DNA of 64,000 nt from Bacilli bacterium (GCA_016283935.1 JAEENX010000007.1:159749-223748); one strand, 5' to 3'. Positions 44,794 through 53,840 are shown, counted from the stretch's first letter. Notes: generated by a model not told the origin, from the letters alone. Translations and numbers: made by a program.

Positions 44794-45459
44794 ACTTTTC
44801 TTTTTTTCAATTATTTCAGCATCTTTTGCATCAACTGCTGGAGAATCATCTGGTACTTCTTCTTCATCACTTGTATCAAGTATATCAATTCTTTTTTTAT
44901 CAATAAAATCAGCATCTTTAACTTTATCTAAATCTCTTAAAATCCAAATTGATTCAGCTAAATCAGCAAATGATCCAACTATAATGAATATACCAACTAC
45001 TCTTAAGAATGTTTCCACACTTTTACCAGGATTTAAAACTAAGATTAATCCAATTGATAATGTTACAGCACCAACAATTAAATTATATTTCCAAGCATCT
45101 AACACTCCTCTTACATTTAAAGCAAGTTGAACTTTGCATAAACCTTTAATTAAGAAAATGATTCCAATTATAACCATAATAAAGTTTAAAAGTTTAGCAT
45201 GTGCTACTATAAAAAATAAACCTATTCCAATAAAGATAACTCCTAATACAAATGAAATAGAAGTAATCTTTTCTAATCTTGTACCTTTAACATAATCAAT
45301 TATAAATGCACCACCCATTACCATTAAAGAAATACCAATTACATATGCAATTATTTTTAATGACATATCAGGGAATATAGTTAATAATAATCCTAATACT
45401 AAAGTAACAATGGTACTAAATATCATACTCTTTTCTATCTTTTTTAACTTATCTATCAT
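44776..45459 (-). CDS. DUF308 (HdeD-like) membrane protein
   Basis: Six TM helices arranged as three similar pairs, with the family pattern GLLLTIFPDMSLKIIAYVIG and a later GLILVLNPGKSVETFLRVVG. A 55-residue acidic then lysine-rich cytoplasmic tail follows. DUF308 proteins are linked to acid stress in enterobacteria (HdeD), but the activity is not established. GGTGAG precedes the ATG. Two hairpins with U tails lie upstream on this strand. Confidence 0.85.
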   Translation of the reverse strand: MIDKLKKIEKSMIFSTIVTLVLGLLLTIFPDMSLKIIAYVIGISLMVMGGAFIIDYVKGTRLEKITSISFVLGVIFIGIGLFFIVAHAKLLNFIMVIIGIIFLIKGLCKVQLALNVRGVLDAWKYNLIVGAVTLSIGLILVLNPGKSVETFLRVVGIFIIVGSFADLAESIWILRDLDKVKDADFIDKKRIDILDTSDEEEVPDDSPAVDAKDAEIIEKKKSKKKEK

Positions 45460-45502
45460 ATATCCTCACCTTCTACTAAAATTATAAAGTTATATAAATA
45501 AA

Positions 45503-45526
45503 AAAACAAGAACATAATCTTGTTTT
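45503..45526 (-). terminator. Terminator-like hairpin upstream of the DUF308 gene
   Basis: Stem AAAACAAGA / TCTTGTTTT (45503-45511 / 45518-45526), ending in a T-run on the minus strand. It lies in the 5' region of the gene rather than after one. Confidence 0.55.
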
Positions 45527-45539
45527 GTGTCTATAAAAT

Positions 45540-45561
45540 AAAAAATGCAGTAGGCACTGCA
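45540..45561 (-). terminator. Second terminator-like hairpin upstream of the DUF308 gene
   Basis: Stem TGCAGT / ACTGCA (45546-45551 / 45556-45561) with an AGGC loop and six T on the minus strand, directly after a TATAAT box at 45572-45567. Confidence 0.5.
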
Positions 45562-45663
45562 ATTAAATTATAACATATTTTTAATGTAAGTACATAGTAA
45601 AATGAACTTTTTTAATTTTTTTCGTTATGATATACTAATTTTATACAAAATACAGGAGGGAAT

Positions 45664-46515
45664 ATGAACAATTTAGAAGTTAAAAATCTAAATAAAACAT
45701 TTAAAGAATTTTCTCTTAAAGATGTTAACATCAAAGTTCCAGCTGGTAAAATAGTTGGATTAATTGGAGAAAATGGTGCTGGTAAAACAACAATCATTAA
45801 ATGTGTATTAGATGCAATGGCAAAAGATTCAGGTAATGTTAAATTATTTGGATTAGATTATAGTTATAAATTAAAAGATGACATTGGAATAGTATATGAT
45901 GATTCTTTTATAAATGAATCATTTACAATTAAAGATTTAAATCTTATCATGAAGAATACTTATTCTAAATGGGATCAAAAATTATTCTATAAATATATAA
46001 AGGAATTTAATATTCCATATAAAAAAGAAATAAAGAAATTATCTACAGGAATGAGAAAGAAAGTAGAAATTGCTGCATGTATTTCTCATCATCCTAAACT
46101 ATTGATATTAGATGAACCTACATCTGGATTAGATCCAGTTATAAGAAGTGAAATCTTAGATATGTTCCAAGAATTTGTAGAAAATAAAAATAATTCAATA
46201 TTATTATCTACACATATAACATCAGATTTAGAACATATAGCAGATGACGTTATATTTATTTCTAAGGGTCAAATAATATTTGATGAACCACTTAAAAAGA
46301 TAAAAGAAGATTATATAGTAATTGAATTAAATAAAGATGAATTCAAAAAGTTTAATAAAAAAGATATTACAAGATATAAAGAAAATAGAAATGATTACCA
46401 AGTACTAATAGAAAAGAAGAACATGAAGAAAGATTATAATAAATTTATTAGAAATATAACAACATTAGATGACATCATGTTGTTATATATAAGAGGTGCA
46501 AGATGCGAGGATTAA
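45664..46515 (+). CDS. ABC transporter ATP-binding protein
   Basis: A 283-aa nucleotide-binding domain with Walker A GENGAGKTT (residues about 36-44), signature LSTGMRKKVEIA, Walker B LLILDEPTSGLD and the H-loop LLSTHITSDLEH. The short signature loop and C-terminal extension resemble the BcrA/YtrB-type exporter family. It overlaps the permease gene by 13 nt, forming a two-gene transporter. AGGAGGG precedes the ATG. The substrate is unknown; drug, lantibiotic or envelope-stress export are possible. Confidence 0.92.
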   Translation: MNNLEVKNLNKTFKEFSLKDVNIKVPAGKIVGLIGENGAGKTTIIKCVLDAMAKDSGNVKLFGLDYSYKLKDDIGIVYDDSFINESFTIKDLNLIMKNTYSKWDQKLFYKYIKEFNIPYKKEIKKLSTGMRKKVEIAACISHHPKLLILDEPTSGLDPVIRSEILDMFQEFVENKNNSILLSTHITSDLEHIADDVIFISKGQIIFDEPLKKIKEDYIVIELNKDEFKKFNKKDITRYKENRNDYQVLIEKKNMKKDYNKFIRNITTLDDIMLLYIRGARCED

Positions 46516-47162
46516 TAATAAAAGACGCTCTTACATTAAAGAGTACTTGGAAAAATTTAATAGTAATGTTAATCGGATCTTTATTATTAAGTTATGCTTT
46601 AGGTAATTATACTTTAGCAATAATAACAGTTCCAATGGCATTATTAACATCAGGAATGAATACTTTCCAAACAGATGAATTCTATAATACTTTATCTTAT
46701 ACATTATCTGGACCATATTCTAGAATGAAAATGATATCAGCTAGATATCTATATACTCTACTAATGGCAGTTGTTTCATTCTTTGTAGGAACAGTTATTT
46801 TTACATTAATCAATTTTATAATGAATCCTATAGTAGATGCATTAAATGTAGATATGCTAAGATTCTTACTTATGTTAGAACTAGCTGGTCTATTAGTTGA
46901 TGCAATCTTCTATCCTATTATTTATAAATATGGATGTGAAAAAGCAAGATTTGTATTGTTAAGTATAGTAATGTTATTACTTGGTATAGCTGCTGTTGTA
47001 TCAGTTTCATTCAATATATTTGATATGGCTAAGCTAGATTGGGAAGCTATTATTAAATGGATGGAAACTCATGGAGTATTAATATTAACAATAGTATCAC
47101 TTGTACTATTTGGATTATCATATATCCTATCAATAGTATTTTTCAAAAAAAGAGACTTTTAA
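46503..47162 (+). CDS. ABC-2 type transporter permease
   Basis: A 219-aa protein with six TM helices in the ABC-2 layout: two near 20-55, two near 85-140 and two near 155-212, with a conserved-looking NTFQTDEFYNTLSYTLSGP segment after TM2, typical of the small ABC2_membrane_5-like permeases. Start overlaps the ATPase gene, with AGAGGTG 4 nt upstream. A terminator covers its stop codon. Confidence 0.85.
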   Translation: MRGLIIKDALTLKSTWKNLIVMLIGSLLLSYALGNYTLAIITVPMALLTSGMNTFQTDEFYNTLSYTLSGPYSRMKMISARYLYTLLMAVVSFFVGTVIFTLINFIMNPIVDALNVDMLRFLLMLELAGLLVDAIFYPIIYKYGCEKARFVLLSIVMLLLGIAAVVSVSFNIFDMAKLDWEAIIKWMETHGVLILTIVSLVLFGLSYILSIVFFKKRDF

Positions 47163-47175
47163 GTCTCTTTTATTT
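47149..47175 (+). terminator. Terminator after the ABC transporter operon
   Basis: Stem AAAGAGACT (47149-47157) / AGTCTCTTT (47162-47170) with a T-rich tail. Confidence 0.85.
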
Positions 47176-47217
47176 TACAAAGAATATATGTAAAATTTAG
47201 TGTCTACTTTATAAAAG

Positions 47218-47247
47218 TTGATGTAAATTTTAACATTTCATTACAAT
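47218..47247 (+). promoter_or_regulatory. Promoter of the large structured RNA
   Basis: TTGATG (47218-47223) and TACAAT (47242-47247) with an 18-nt spacer. The predicted transcription start is near 47254. No open reading frame follows. Confidence 0.55.
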
Positions 47248-47253
47248 ATGTAG

Positions 47254-47858
47254 TATTATTATCCTAGGTAGTAAACCAAAAAACAAATTTATTTTTTAAG
47301 CATTAATTAAAGTTTTCATGATGGAATCTTAAAAACGCTCTCGCAGGCGGATGTATGAATTACTTATAGTGATTGTTTGGAATTATATCACGATTAATGC
47401 GTTTGGGCCCGTTTTTTGAATAAATCAACAAAGTGATTAAAACAGCTTGGTTTTACTAACCTAACATGGTACTGATTAGAGAGTACTTACCTAATTAATA
47501 TGTAAAAAGACGTATTAATTAATAATGATATTTTATAGGATTATAATTTATCGTTATTTTCTAGTAACACATTCTTATATCCTCGGATAATAGAACTAGA
47601 CTTAAATACTAATGAAGGTATTATTTAAGGAAATGTGTAATTACAATACAATTAATATTTTTATTTAATAAATAAATAAGAAAACCTTATTTATGAAGTA
47701 ACTTATTCAAATGAGTCGAAAAGTATTTAAAAGATACTAGAGTAAGAAATATCTTTTTTTACATTTCTTCCCCTATAAAAAAACTTACTTCGTACTCACA
47801 AAAAAGTATTTTTTAAATAAAAATAGACCGAAAAAAAGAACTAGAAATAGTTCTTTTT
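47254..47858 (+). ncRNA. Large structured non-coding RNA, about 600 nt
   Basis: No credible gene occupies 47163-47858, but the stretch has a promoter, a terminator and many helices. A long-range helix pairs 47265-47277 with 47449-47463 (TAGG/CCTA, TAGTAA/TTACTA, ACC/GGT). Inside it are GCATTAAT 47300-47307 / 47393-47400, GTGAT/ATCAC 47369/47387 and AATCA/TGATT 47423/47434. Further hairpins lie at 47469-47486, 47493-47520 (10 bp), 47521-47558 (10 bp), a junction 47567-47573 / 47632-47638 enclosing two hairpins, 47672-47694 (9 bp), 47701-47716, 47722-47738 and 47744-47769. Islands of GC (CGCTCTCGCAGGCGG, GGGCCCG) stand out. Size and style suit the ornate RNA classes such as ROOL; the family is not proven. 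Confidence 0.72.
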
Positions 47859-47860
47859 TT
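47831..47860. terminator. Bidirectional terminator ending the large RNA and the lipoprotein gene
   Basis: Perfect 13-bp stem (47831-47843 / 47848-47860) with core AAAGAACTA / TAGTTCTTT, GAAA tetraloop and T-runs on both strands. Confidence 0.85.
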
Positions 47861-48356
47861 ATTTGCATTCATAACCTTTTAAAGAATACTTTTTAAATTC
47901 ATCATAACTAAAAGGTAACTTATTTGTTTTCTTCAATATATTATCATCTTCTAATATAGATCCTAATTTCTTTTTAACTATATTTAAATCCATATTAGTA
48001 TAATCATATTTTATAGTTATAACTAATTTATTATCTATAGTAGCTGCTTCTGCTTCTATTCCATTTATATCTTTATATATATCTAGAAATTGATTAGTTA
48101 AATCAACAGTAGCTTTATCTAAAGCAGTACTATCAGATATACTTTGATATATAGTATTAGTAACATTATTATTATCGTCTATATTAATATAGATATTACT
48201 AGTATATAATACTAAATCTCCATCATTATCTTCTTCTATAGTGCTAACACATTTAATATCTGAATCATATTCAGGTATTTTTTTTGGTTCTTCTTTTTTT
48301 GTACATCCACATATTATCAAAGGTAATAAAATAATTAGTATATATCTTAATCTCAT
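47859..48356 (-). CDS. Small lipoprotein of unknown function
   Basis: A short signal peptide with lipobox (LIICGC, Cys at 18) gives a membrane-anchored extracytoplasmic protein of about 148 residues, with alternating strands and a Lys/Glu-rich start (TKKEEPKK). No family recognised. Its ATG overlaps the TGA of the U32 gene (ATATGA), so it is translated by coupling and lacks a clear ribosome binding site. Confidence 0.72.
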   Translation of the reverse strand: MRLRYILIILLPLIICGCTKKEEPKKIPEYDSDIKCVSTIEEDNDGDLVLYTSNIYINIDDNNNVTNTIYQSISDSTALDKATVDLTNQFLDIYKDINGIEAEAATIDNKLVITIKYDYTNMDLNIVKKKLGSILEDDNILKKTNKLPFSYDEFKKYSLKGYECK

Positions 48357-50578
48357 ATATTATCTTTTACCCTTCTAATAATATTTAATGTTTCTTGATA
48401 ATTTTCATCTAATAATTCAATTCTAAAATTATTAACACCAATATTCTTATATTCTTTAATATCTTCTATTTTATCTATAGCTTGATAATTTAAAATATGG
48501 GATAAATGTATTTCAAAATCAGTTAATATTCTATACTTACAATTATTTCTATCCATTAAATAATATTTAAATTTATCCATACATACATGACATATTTCAT
48601 TTTTATTAACATTCTTATTTAATACACAATATTTAGTAATCATTAATTCAGGATAATTATATATAACTAATTCTACATTCTTATTAAAGTTATAATATTG
48701 CATTATATCTTTTACTTCATTAAATGTTAATTCAGTAGATAAAGTTAATAATTTAGAATACTTACCTAAGAAATCTAAAGTTGCATGATTAGATATATTT
48801 AAGAAATAATCACCTATTGATCTATTTCTATATAAACTACCTAATTCAGTACATAATGTATGACTATCATTTGTAGTATCTTTAACTCTATAACATCTAA
48901 AATATATTCTGTTAGATTCATTTTTATATTTGTTATAAATATATTTATCTGTTACATATATTCTATCTATATTATTATCCATTGCACATTTAACTTGTTC
49001 TTCAGTTCTAGCAAGTACACTTATACATGGAGGAGTTAATATATCATCTTCTAGTAATTCATCAAAGTCATTTATAATAACTTCATATGGAGGTAAAGCT
49101 CTCTTTTTATCAAGTTCTTCAACAGCCATTCTTCTAACTTCATTTATATCTCTTAGATTAATAAATATATTATCATCCATTTCTATTTTTACTTCATTTA
49201 TAGAATATGCAGTATCTTTTAATCTATCTAAATGTAAAAGAATATCATCCTTAGTAACAGGTCTCTTATTAGCACTTACAACAGCACCATATGAAACTGA
49301 TACTTCATTTTTTCCATCACTTGCATTTAATATAATTCTATTATTAACCTTAGCAATTATATGCATATTAATTGGAATTCTCTTTTTAATAGGATTTAAA
49401 TATTTATCTCTTATACTTACATCAATAGTAATGTTAATAACTTCACCTTTTTTAACATTAAATTTATTATTTAATAAAATAGTATCTCCTATTTTTGCTC
49501 CATTTATTAAATTAGTATTAGTATCATATATATAATTACATATCATACCTTCATTTATAGAAACAAATCTTATACCATCACCTTGATGTAGATCTCTTTC
49601 TAATTTAACTGTAATGTATTTATCATCTACATCAACTACATCACCTAATTTAACGCCTTGATGATTAGAAGTTTCATCATTTATATAATCTTTATTAGAT
49701 GTTCCTAATATAAAACCTTCTGTATATTTTCTATTAAATATTACTGATAAATCATCTAAATATTCACGATGAGGTACTAATTCTTTTTTAGCATAATATT
49801 TATCTAATAAATCTCTGTAAAGTTTAGTAACACATCCAACATATTCAGGAGATTTCATTCTACCCTCTATCTTTAAACTATATATAGAAGAATCTAATAT
49901 TTTCTTAAGATTATTAGAGGTATTTAAATCTCTTGGAGATAATAAATATTCACCTTCAGTAGGAACAAAATCATTATCTCTATAAAGTTTAAATGGTAAT
50001 CTACATATTTGAGCACATTCTCCACGATTACCTGATCTATTCATTAATACTGAAGAAAATAAACAATTACCAGAATAAGATACACATAAAGAACCATGTA
50101 TAAATGCTTCTTTTTCTAACTTAGTATCAATATTTTCTATTTCTTCAACTGATAATTCTCTAGCAAATACTACTCTTTCAACACCTAATGTTTCAAGTAA
50201 TTTAACACCGTCTGAATTAGTATTATGTACTTGAGTACTTGCATGAATTGGTAAATTAGGTAAATACTTTCTTGCTAATGATATTAATCCAATATCTTGA
50301 ACAATAACTGCATCTACACCATTCTCATATAAGAATCTTAAATATTCAAGTGCATCATATAGTTCATCTTCATGCATCATAGTATTAACTGTTACATGAA
50401 TTTTAACTCCATATATATGAGCATACTTAATTGCTTCTACTAATTCTTCATCAGTAAAATTATTAGCATAAGCTCTTGCTCCAAATTTCTTCCCACCTAA
50501 ATAAACAGCATCTGCTCCAGAATGAATTGCAATTTTTAAGCATTCCATATTACCTGCAGGAATAAGTAGTTCTTTCAT
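48353..50578 (-). CDS. Peptidase U32 family protein (RlhA/YhbU-YegQ type)
   Basis: Residues 1-330 carry the U32 core: LIPAGNMECLKIAIHSGADAVYLGG at the start, VNTMMHEDEL, the Cys-rich SLCVSYSGNCLFSSV and NRGECAQICRLPF, and LEIEGR-like LKIEGRMKSPEYV. Clustered Cys suggest an Fe-S centre. Some U32 members modify RNA (RlhA hydroxylates 23S rRNA, TrhP/TrhO-type act on tRNA) rather than cut peptides. A long C-terminal half with a second Cys group (KNEICHVCMDKF) matches the bigger DUF3656-containing forms. GGGG ribosome binding site. Operon with the small lipoprotein. Confidence 0.85.
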   Translation of the reverse strand: MKELLIPAGNMECLKIAIHSGADAVYLGGKKFGARAYANNFTDEELVEAIKYAHIYGVKIHVTVNTMMHEDELYDALEYLRFLYENGVDAVIVQDIGLISLARKYLPNLPIHASTQVHNTNSDGVKLLETLGVERVVFARELSVEEIENIDTKLEKEAFIHGSLCVSYSGNCLFSSVLMNRSGNRGECAQICRLPFKLYRDNDFVPTEGEYLLSPRDLNTSNNLKKILDSSIYSLKIEGRMKSPEYVGCVTKLYRDLLDKYYAKKELVPHREYLDDLSVIFNRKYTEGFILGTSNKDYINDETSNHQGVKLGDVVDVDDKYITVKLERDLHQGDGIRFVSINEGMICNYIYDTNTNLINGAKIGDTILLNNKFNVKKGEVINITIDVSIRDKYLNPIKKRIPINMHIIAKVNNRIILNASDGKNEVSVSYGAVVSANKRPVTKDDILLHLDRLKDTAYSINEVKIEMDDNIFINLRDINEVRRMAVEELDKKRALPPYEVIINDFDELLEDDILTPPCISVLARTEEQVKCAMDNNIDRIYVTDKYIYNKYKNESNRIYFRCYRVKDTTNDSHTLCTELGSLYRNRSIGDYFLNISNHATLDFLGKYSKLLTLSTELTFNEVKDIMQYYNFNKNVELVIYNYPELMITKYCVLNKNVNKNEICHVCMDKFKYYLMDRNNCKYRILTDFEIHLSHILNYQAIDKIEDIKEYKNIGVNNFRIELLDENYQETLNIIRRVKDNI

Positions 50579-50615
50579 AAGTATCCCCTTTCGTATAATT
50601 ATTATAACATAGAAA

Positions 50616-50634
50616 AAGACTCAATATGAGTCTT
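50616..50634 (-). terminator. Terminator after the GT2 gene at 50633
   Basis: Stem AAGACTCA / TGAGTCTT (50616-50623 / 50627-50634), with a T-rich tail on the minus strand. Confidence 0.8.
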
Positions 50635-51634
50635 AATTGAAGTTTACTAAACTATGAGCAAATCTATATCCAGCTATCATAGCAGCACGACCAATAGGCC
50701 CAGGAATACTAGACCATCCTGCTTTAGTAAAATATCTAATCTTTCTATATAACTTTGGATTTCCTTTTTTTACATTAGCCCAGAATTCTTTATATTCTTT
50801 TTCTGCTTCAGGTGTCTTAGCTAATCTTGTAAATACTACAGCAATAGTAGCTAAGAATACACATTCACGATACATACATTTATATAATTTTTTATCTTTA
50901 ATAGTATCTAAATCATATGCATTTAATACTAATTCTGAAACCAATCTTTGATGAGAACTTCTCTTAATTAATTGAGGTTCTTGTACAGATTGGTCTTCTC
51001 TACCAATAAAATATCTATAGAAATCTAATGGTAAATAATATATAGATTTAACATTAATCATTGGTAAATAAATAAATAAATTATCTTCATAGAAGCAATG
51101 TTTTGGTAATTCAATATTTGTTTTATCTAATAATTCTTTTTTATACATCAATGAATGTAATGATAAATATTGAGTTGTTTTAAACTTCTTAGTATCAGCC
51201 CATGTACATTCTTGATTAGATGGAAATACATTACTAAAATCAATTACTTGATCATTTCTACCATCAGTATATGTATAAACATAATTCATGATAATTAAAT
51301 CTGAATCAATTTTCTTTATTTTCTTAAGTAATGTTTTATATGATTTTTCATCTGCCCAATCATCTGAATCAATTACTTTAAAATATCTACCAGTAGCTAA
51401 TTTTAGACCTTGATTTATACCTTCACCATGTCCACCGTTTTCTTGATGATGTACTTTAACAATCTTAGGATATTTCTTAGCATATTTATCTGCTATCTTT
51501 CCAGTTTTATCTTTAGAACCATCATCTATAATAATAATTTCAATATCATCTCCACCAATTAGTAAAGATTCTATACAATGTTCCATATAAGCTTCTGAAT
51601 TATAACATGGAACTGCAAATGATATTTGTTTCAT
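50633..51634 (-). CDS. GT2-family glycosyltransferase
   Basis: The GT-A domain begins SFAVPCYNSEAYMEHCIESLL, has the nucleotide-binding EIIIIDDGSKDKTG and the metal motif KVIDSDDWADE (near 95). ENGGHGEGINQGL matches the usual HQENGGxGxAxN pattern. No TM helix until a weakly hydrophobic C-terminus. The sugar and acceptor are not readable; a role in wall or surface polysaccharide is likely. GAGGTGATTA precedes the ATG; monocistronic. Confidence 0.88.
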   Translation of the reverse strand: MKQISFAVPCYNSEAYMEHCIESLLIGGDDIEIIIIDDGSKDKTGKIADKYAKKYPKIVKVHHQENGGHGEGINQGLKLATGRYFKVIDSDDWADEKSYKTLLKKIKKIDSDLIIMNYVYTYTDGRNDQVIDFSNVFPSNQECTWADTKKFKTTQYLSLHSLMYKKELLDKTNIELPKHCFYEDNLFIYLPMINVKSIYYLPLDFYRYFIGREDQSVQEPQLIKRSSHQRLVSELVLNAYDLDTIKDKKLYKCMYRECVFLATIAVVFTRLAKTPEAEKEYKEFWANVKKGNPKLYRKIRYFTKAGWSSIPGPIGRAAMIAGYRFAHSLVNFN

Positions 51635-51670
51635 TTAATCACCTCAAATATTATATCATATTATAAAAAA

Positions 51671-51691
51671 AAGTGGTTTATTCAACCACTT
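51671..51691 (-). terminator. Terminator after the orphan SipW-type substrate
   Basis: Stem AAGTGGTT / AACCACTT (51671-51678 / 51684-51691), loop TATTC, T-run on the minus strand. Confidence 0.85.
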
Positions 51692-51700
51692 AATATCAAA

Positions 51701-52162
51701 TTAAATAGCTTTAGAGTTACTTTCTATTGTATTACCAACATATCCGTTTTCTACGAATACCTTAGCATTAACAGCATAATCATTTGGATTTGCTACTAAA
51801 ACAGTAATCTTATCTGTTTCACCTGCTCCAAGAATTCCATCATAATCAGTAAATTTTTCAACAGTTAATTCTGAATCACAATCATAGAATAATTGATAAG
51901 CACTTTCATATCCATTATAACTAGTTACTTTTAAAGTAATAGCTTTAGATTCATATGGTTTTAAGTAAAGTACACCATCTTTTAAATCATTTGAACTTAA
52001 TCTATTATCTATAGTATCAAGTTTTAATTGACCTCCATTTTTAGAATCTTCAATGTAATATGAAAAAGATACTTTTAGTAATCCTACTACTAAAGCAAAC
52101 ATTACTAATAAACTAAAAATCATATTTCTTGGTACGCTTAAAAAATTAAGTAGTTTATTCAT
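51701..52162 (-). CDS. Small exported protein with SipW-like signal region (orphan TasA-like)
   Basis: A basic start and TM helix (about 12-33) end in LLKVSFSYYIEDSKNGGQ, close to the SipW-type YxFS/Y(I/F)xD pattern but far from the main locus (about 24 kb). The mature domain of about 115 residues is an all-beta sequence with LKPYESKAITLKVTSYNG and ITVLVANPNDYAVNAKVFVEN, similar to the strand patterns of the subunits at 22341. No own signal peptidase is adjacent, so a SipW from the main locus may process it. Confidence 0.65.
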   Translation of the reverse strand: MNKLLNFLSVPRNMIFSLLVMFALVVGLLKVSFSYYIEDSKNGGQLKLDTIDNRLSSNDLKDGVLYLKPYESKAITLKVTSYNGYESAYQLFYDCDSELTVEKFTDYDGILGAGETDKITVLVANPNDYAVNAKVFVENGYVGNTIESNSKAI

Positions 52163-52257
52163 ACAATCATCTACCTTTGTATATTTAGTATAACATTATA
52201 TGGATTAAAAAGATATACATTTTTATTATTTATGTTATAATTTGATTGGTGATAAAA

Positions 52258-53034
52258 ATGGATAAATTCGTTACAATAGGATTTTTATTTTTCATATACT
52301 CATTCATAGGATGGACAAATGAAGTTAATCTTGGTTTTATACAACATAAAAAGTTTATTAATAGAGGATTCTTAATTGGTCCTATATGTCCAATATATGG
52401 ATGTGGTGGAGTTTTCATGACACTTACATTAACCCAATTTAAAGCACATCCTATTGCAGTATTTATACTTGCATTAGTATCATGTTCAGTGCTTGAATAC
52501 TTAACATCATATATTATGGAAAAACTATTTAATAATAGATGGTGGGACTATACAAATATGAAATTTAATTTAAATGGAAGAATTTGTTTAGAATGTGCAT
52601 CTGGATTTGGAATTGGTGCTTTATTAATGATATATGTATTAAATCCAATTCTATTACCAATAATAGAATCTATTCCTTTATCAACAAGAATTATCTTATT
52701 ATCTATTATTAGTATTGCATTAATATTCGACTTATTTGTATCATTTGGAGTTATTATTAATTTAAAAAATATATCTAATAATATTAGATCAGACTCTACT
52801 GAAATAATAAGTAAAAAAGTAAAAGAAATACTATTATCAAAGAATATTATATATAGACGTTTAAAAGATGCATTCCCTAATATGCAAATCAAAAATACAA
52901 GTGCAATATTAAAAGAAAAATTAGAAATTCAAAAAGCTAAATTAGAAAAACAAAAGCAAAAATTCTTAGAAAAACAAAAAAAATTTACTAAAGAAATAAA
53001 AGAATTAAGCAAAAAGAAAACGACTAAAAAATAG
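52258..53034 (+). CDS. CmpB-type (PF06541-like) membrane protein, called putative ABC transporter permease
   Basis: The N-terminal half has the family signature FIYSFIGWTNEV, then INRGFLIGPICPIYGCGG and a LEYLTSYIMEKLFNNRWWDYT segment, with a later GRICLECASGFGIGAL. Five TM helices and a lysine-rich coiled-coil C-terminus (KLEIQKAKLEKQKQKFLEKQ) are visible. Despite its label the family has no demonstrated transport activity. ATG 52258 follows GGTGATAAAA; the longer start is upstream of this site. Monocistronic with a terminator. Confidence 0.85.
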   Translation: MDKFVTIGFLFFIYSFIGWTNEVNLGFIQHKKFINRGFLIGPICPIYGCGGVFMTLTLTQFKAHPIAVFILALVSCSVLEYLTSYIMEKLFNNRWWDYTNMKFNLNGRICLECASGFGIGALLMIYVLNPILLPIIESIPLSTRIILLSIISIALIFDLFVSFGVIINLKNISNNIRSDSTEIISKKVKEILLSKNIIYRRLKDAFPNMQIKNTSAILKEKLEIQKAKLEKQKQKFLEKQKKFTKEIKELSKKKTTKK

Positions 53035-53044
53035 TCGTTTTTTT
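53017..53044. terminator. Bidirectional terminator between convergent genes
   Basis: Stem AAAACGACTA (53017-53026) / TAGTCGTTTT (53032-53041), AAAAA loop and a T tail to 53044. Confidence 0.85.
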
Positions 53045-53045
53045 A

Positions 53046-53840
53046 TTAACACATATCTTTTAAACAAGTATCTCTACCTGAATTATTATATTCTGTATAT
53101 AGTAAATTGTAATATACTTTAGATTCTTCTCTCATATCATCACTTGGATATTGATAAGCATCTGTCATTCCTTGAGGAATACCATTTGTTTTTAATTCAG
53201 GAACACCTTCTTTAACAAATACCAAAGTTGGCGCATATATTCTTTTTTCATTGATAGGAACTGATACTACATTATCCTTTAAATCAACATATTCTAAAGG
53301 TTGATACATATCTAATATAGAATCAAACTTTTCTAATAACAATTTATACTCTTCTGTTCCTTCTTTGTTTAAATATAATTCATGATTTTCATTTAATATA
53401 TATTCATCTCTTATATCTTCAATATTTAAGTAATAAATATTTTCAATATTATATTCTTTTGCTTGATTAATCATAGTTTCAACAGTAGTTCTACACCATT
53501 GACATTTAGCATATCCAAAATATACTAGGAATGTTTCTTTATTATCTATTTTTTCAACTATAGTTTTTACATCAATATATTTCATTGGATTAGGATTATT
53601 TATATTAACTGATAAATATGTTCTATCATCTATTAAGACATTATTTAAACTTTCAAATTCTGTTTCAAACTTATCTGAATCAGATACTAAAGTTTCATTA
53701 TTAATTGTTATATCTTTTTCTGTTAATAATTCTTTAAAAGTAAGAAAAAGCAATCCGCCTAAAAAAATAATTGTAAAAATAGAAATAACTATAGTTTTTA
53801 TAGTCTTTGTATTTTTCTTTTTTACTACTTTTTTCTTCAT
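53046..53840 (-). CDS. Membrane-anchored thioredoxin-like protein (CQWC)
   Basis: A Lys-rich start and one TM helix (about 20-40) are followed by an extracytoplasmic thioredoxin-like domain: FLVYFGYAKCQWCRTTVETM carries the CxxC, and APTLVFVKEG the cis-Pro strand. C-terminal Cys pair (GRDTCLKDMC) could take part in redox exchange. Resembles bacteriocin-type or PedC-like exported thioredoxins. GAGG precedes ATG 53840. Independent of the other two membrane thioredoxins by its different active-site dipeptide. Confidence 0.82.
   Translation of the reverse strand: MKKKVVKKKNTKTIKTIVISIFTIIFLGGLLFLTFKELLTEKDITINNETLVSDSDKFETEFESLNNVLIDDRTYLSVNINNPNPMKYIDVKTIVEKIDNKETFLVYFGYAKCQWCRTTVETMINQAKEYNIENIYYLNIEDIRDEYILNENHELYLNKEGTEEYKLLLEKFDSILDMYQPLEYVDLKDNVVSVPINEKRIYAPTLVFVKEGVPELKTNGIPQGMTDAYQYPSDDMREESKVYYNLLYTEYNNSGRDTCLKDMC

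Noticed and set aside
47254..47858. tmRNA, RNase P RNA or group II intron
   Set aside because: No tag-peptide frame, tRNA-like ends, RNase P conserved blocks, domain V or reverse transcriptase frame were seen.
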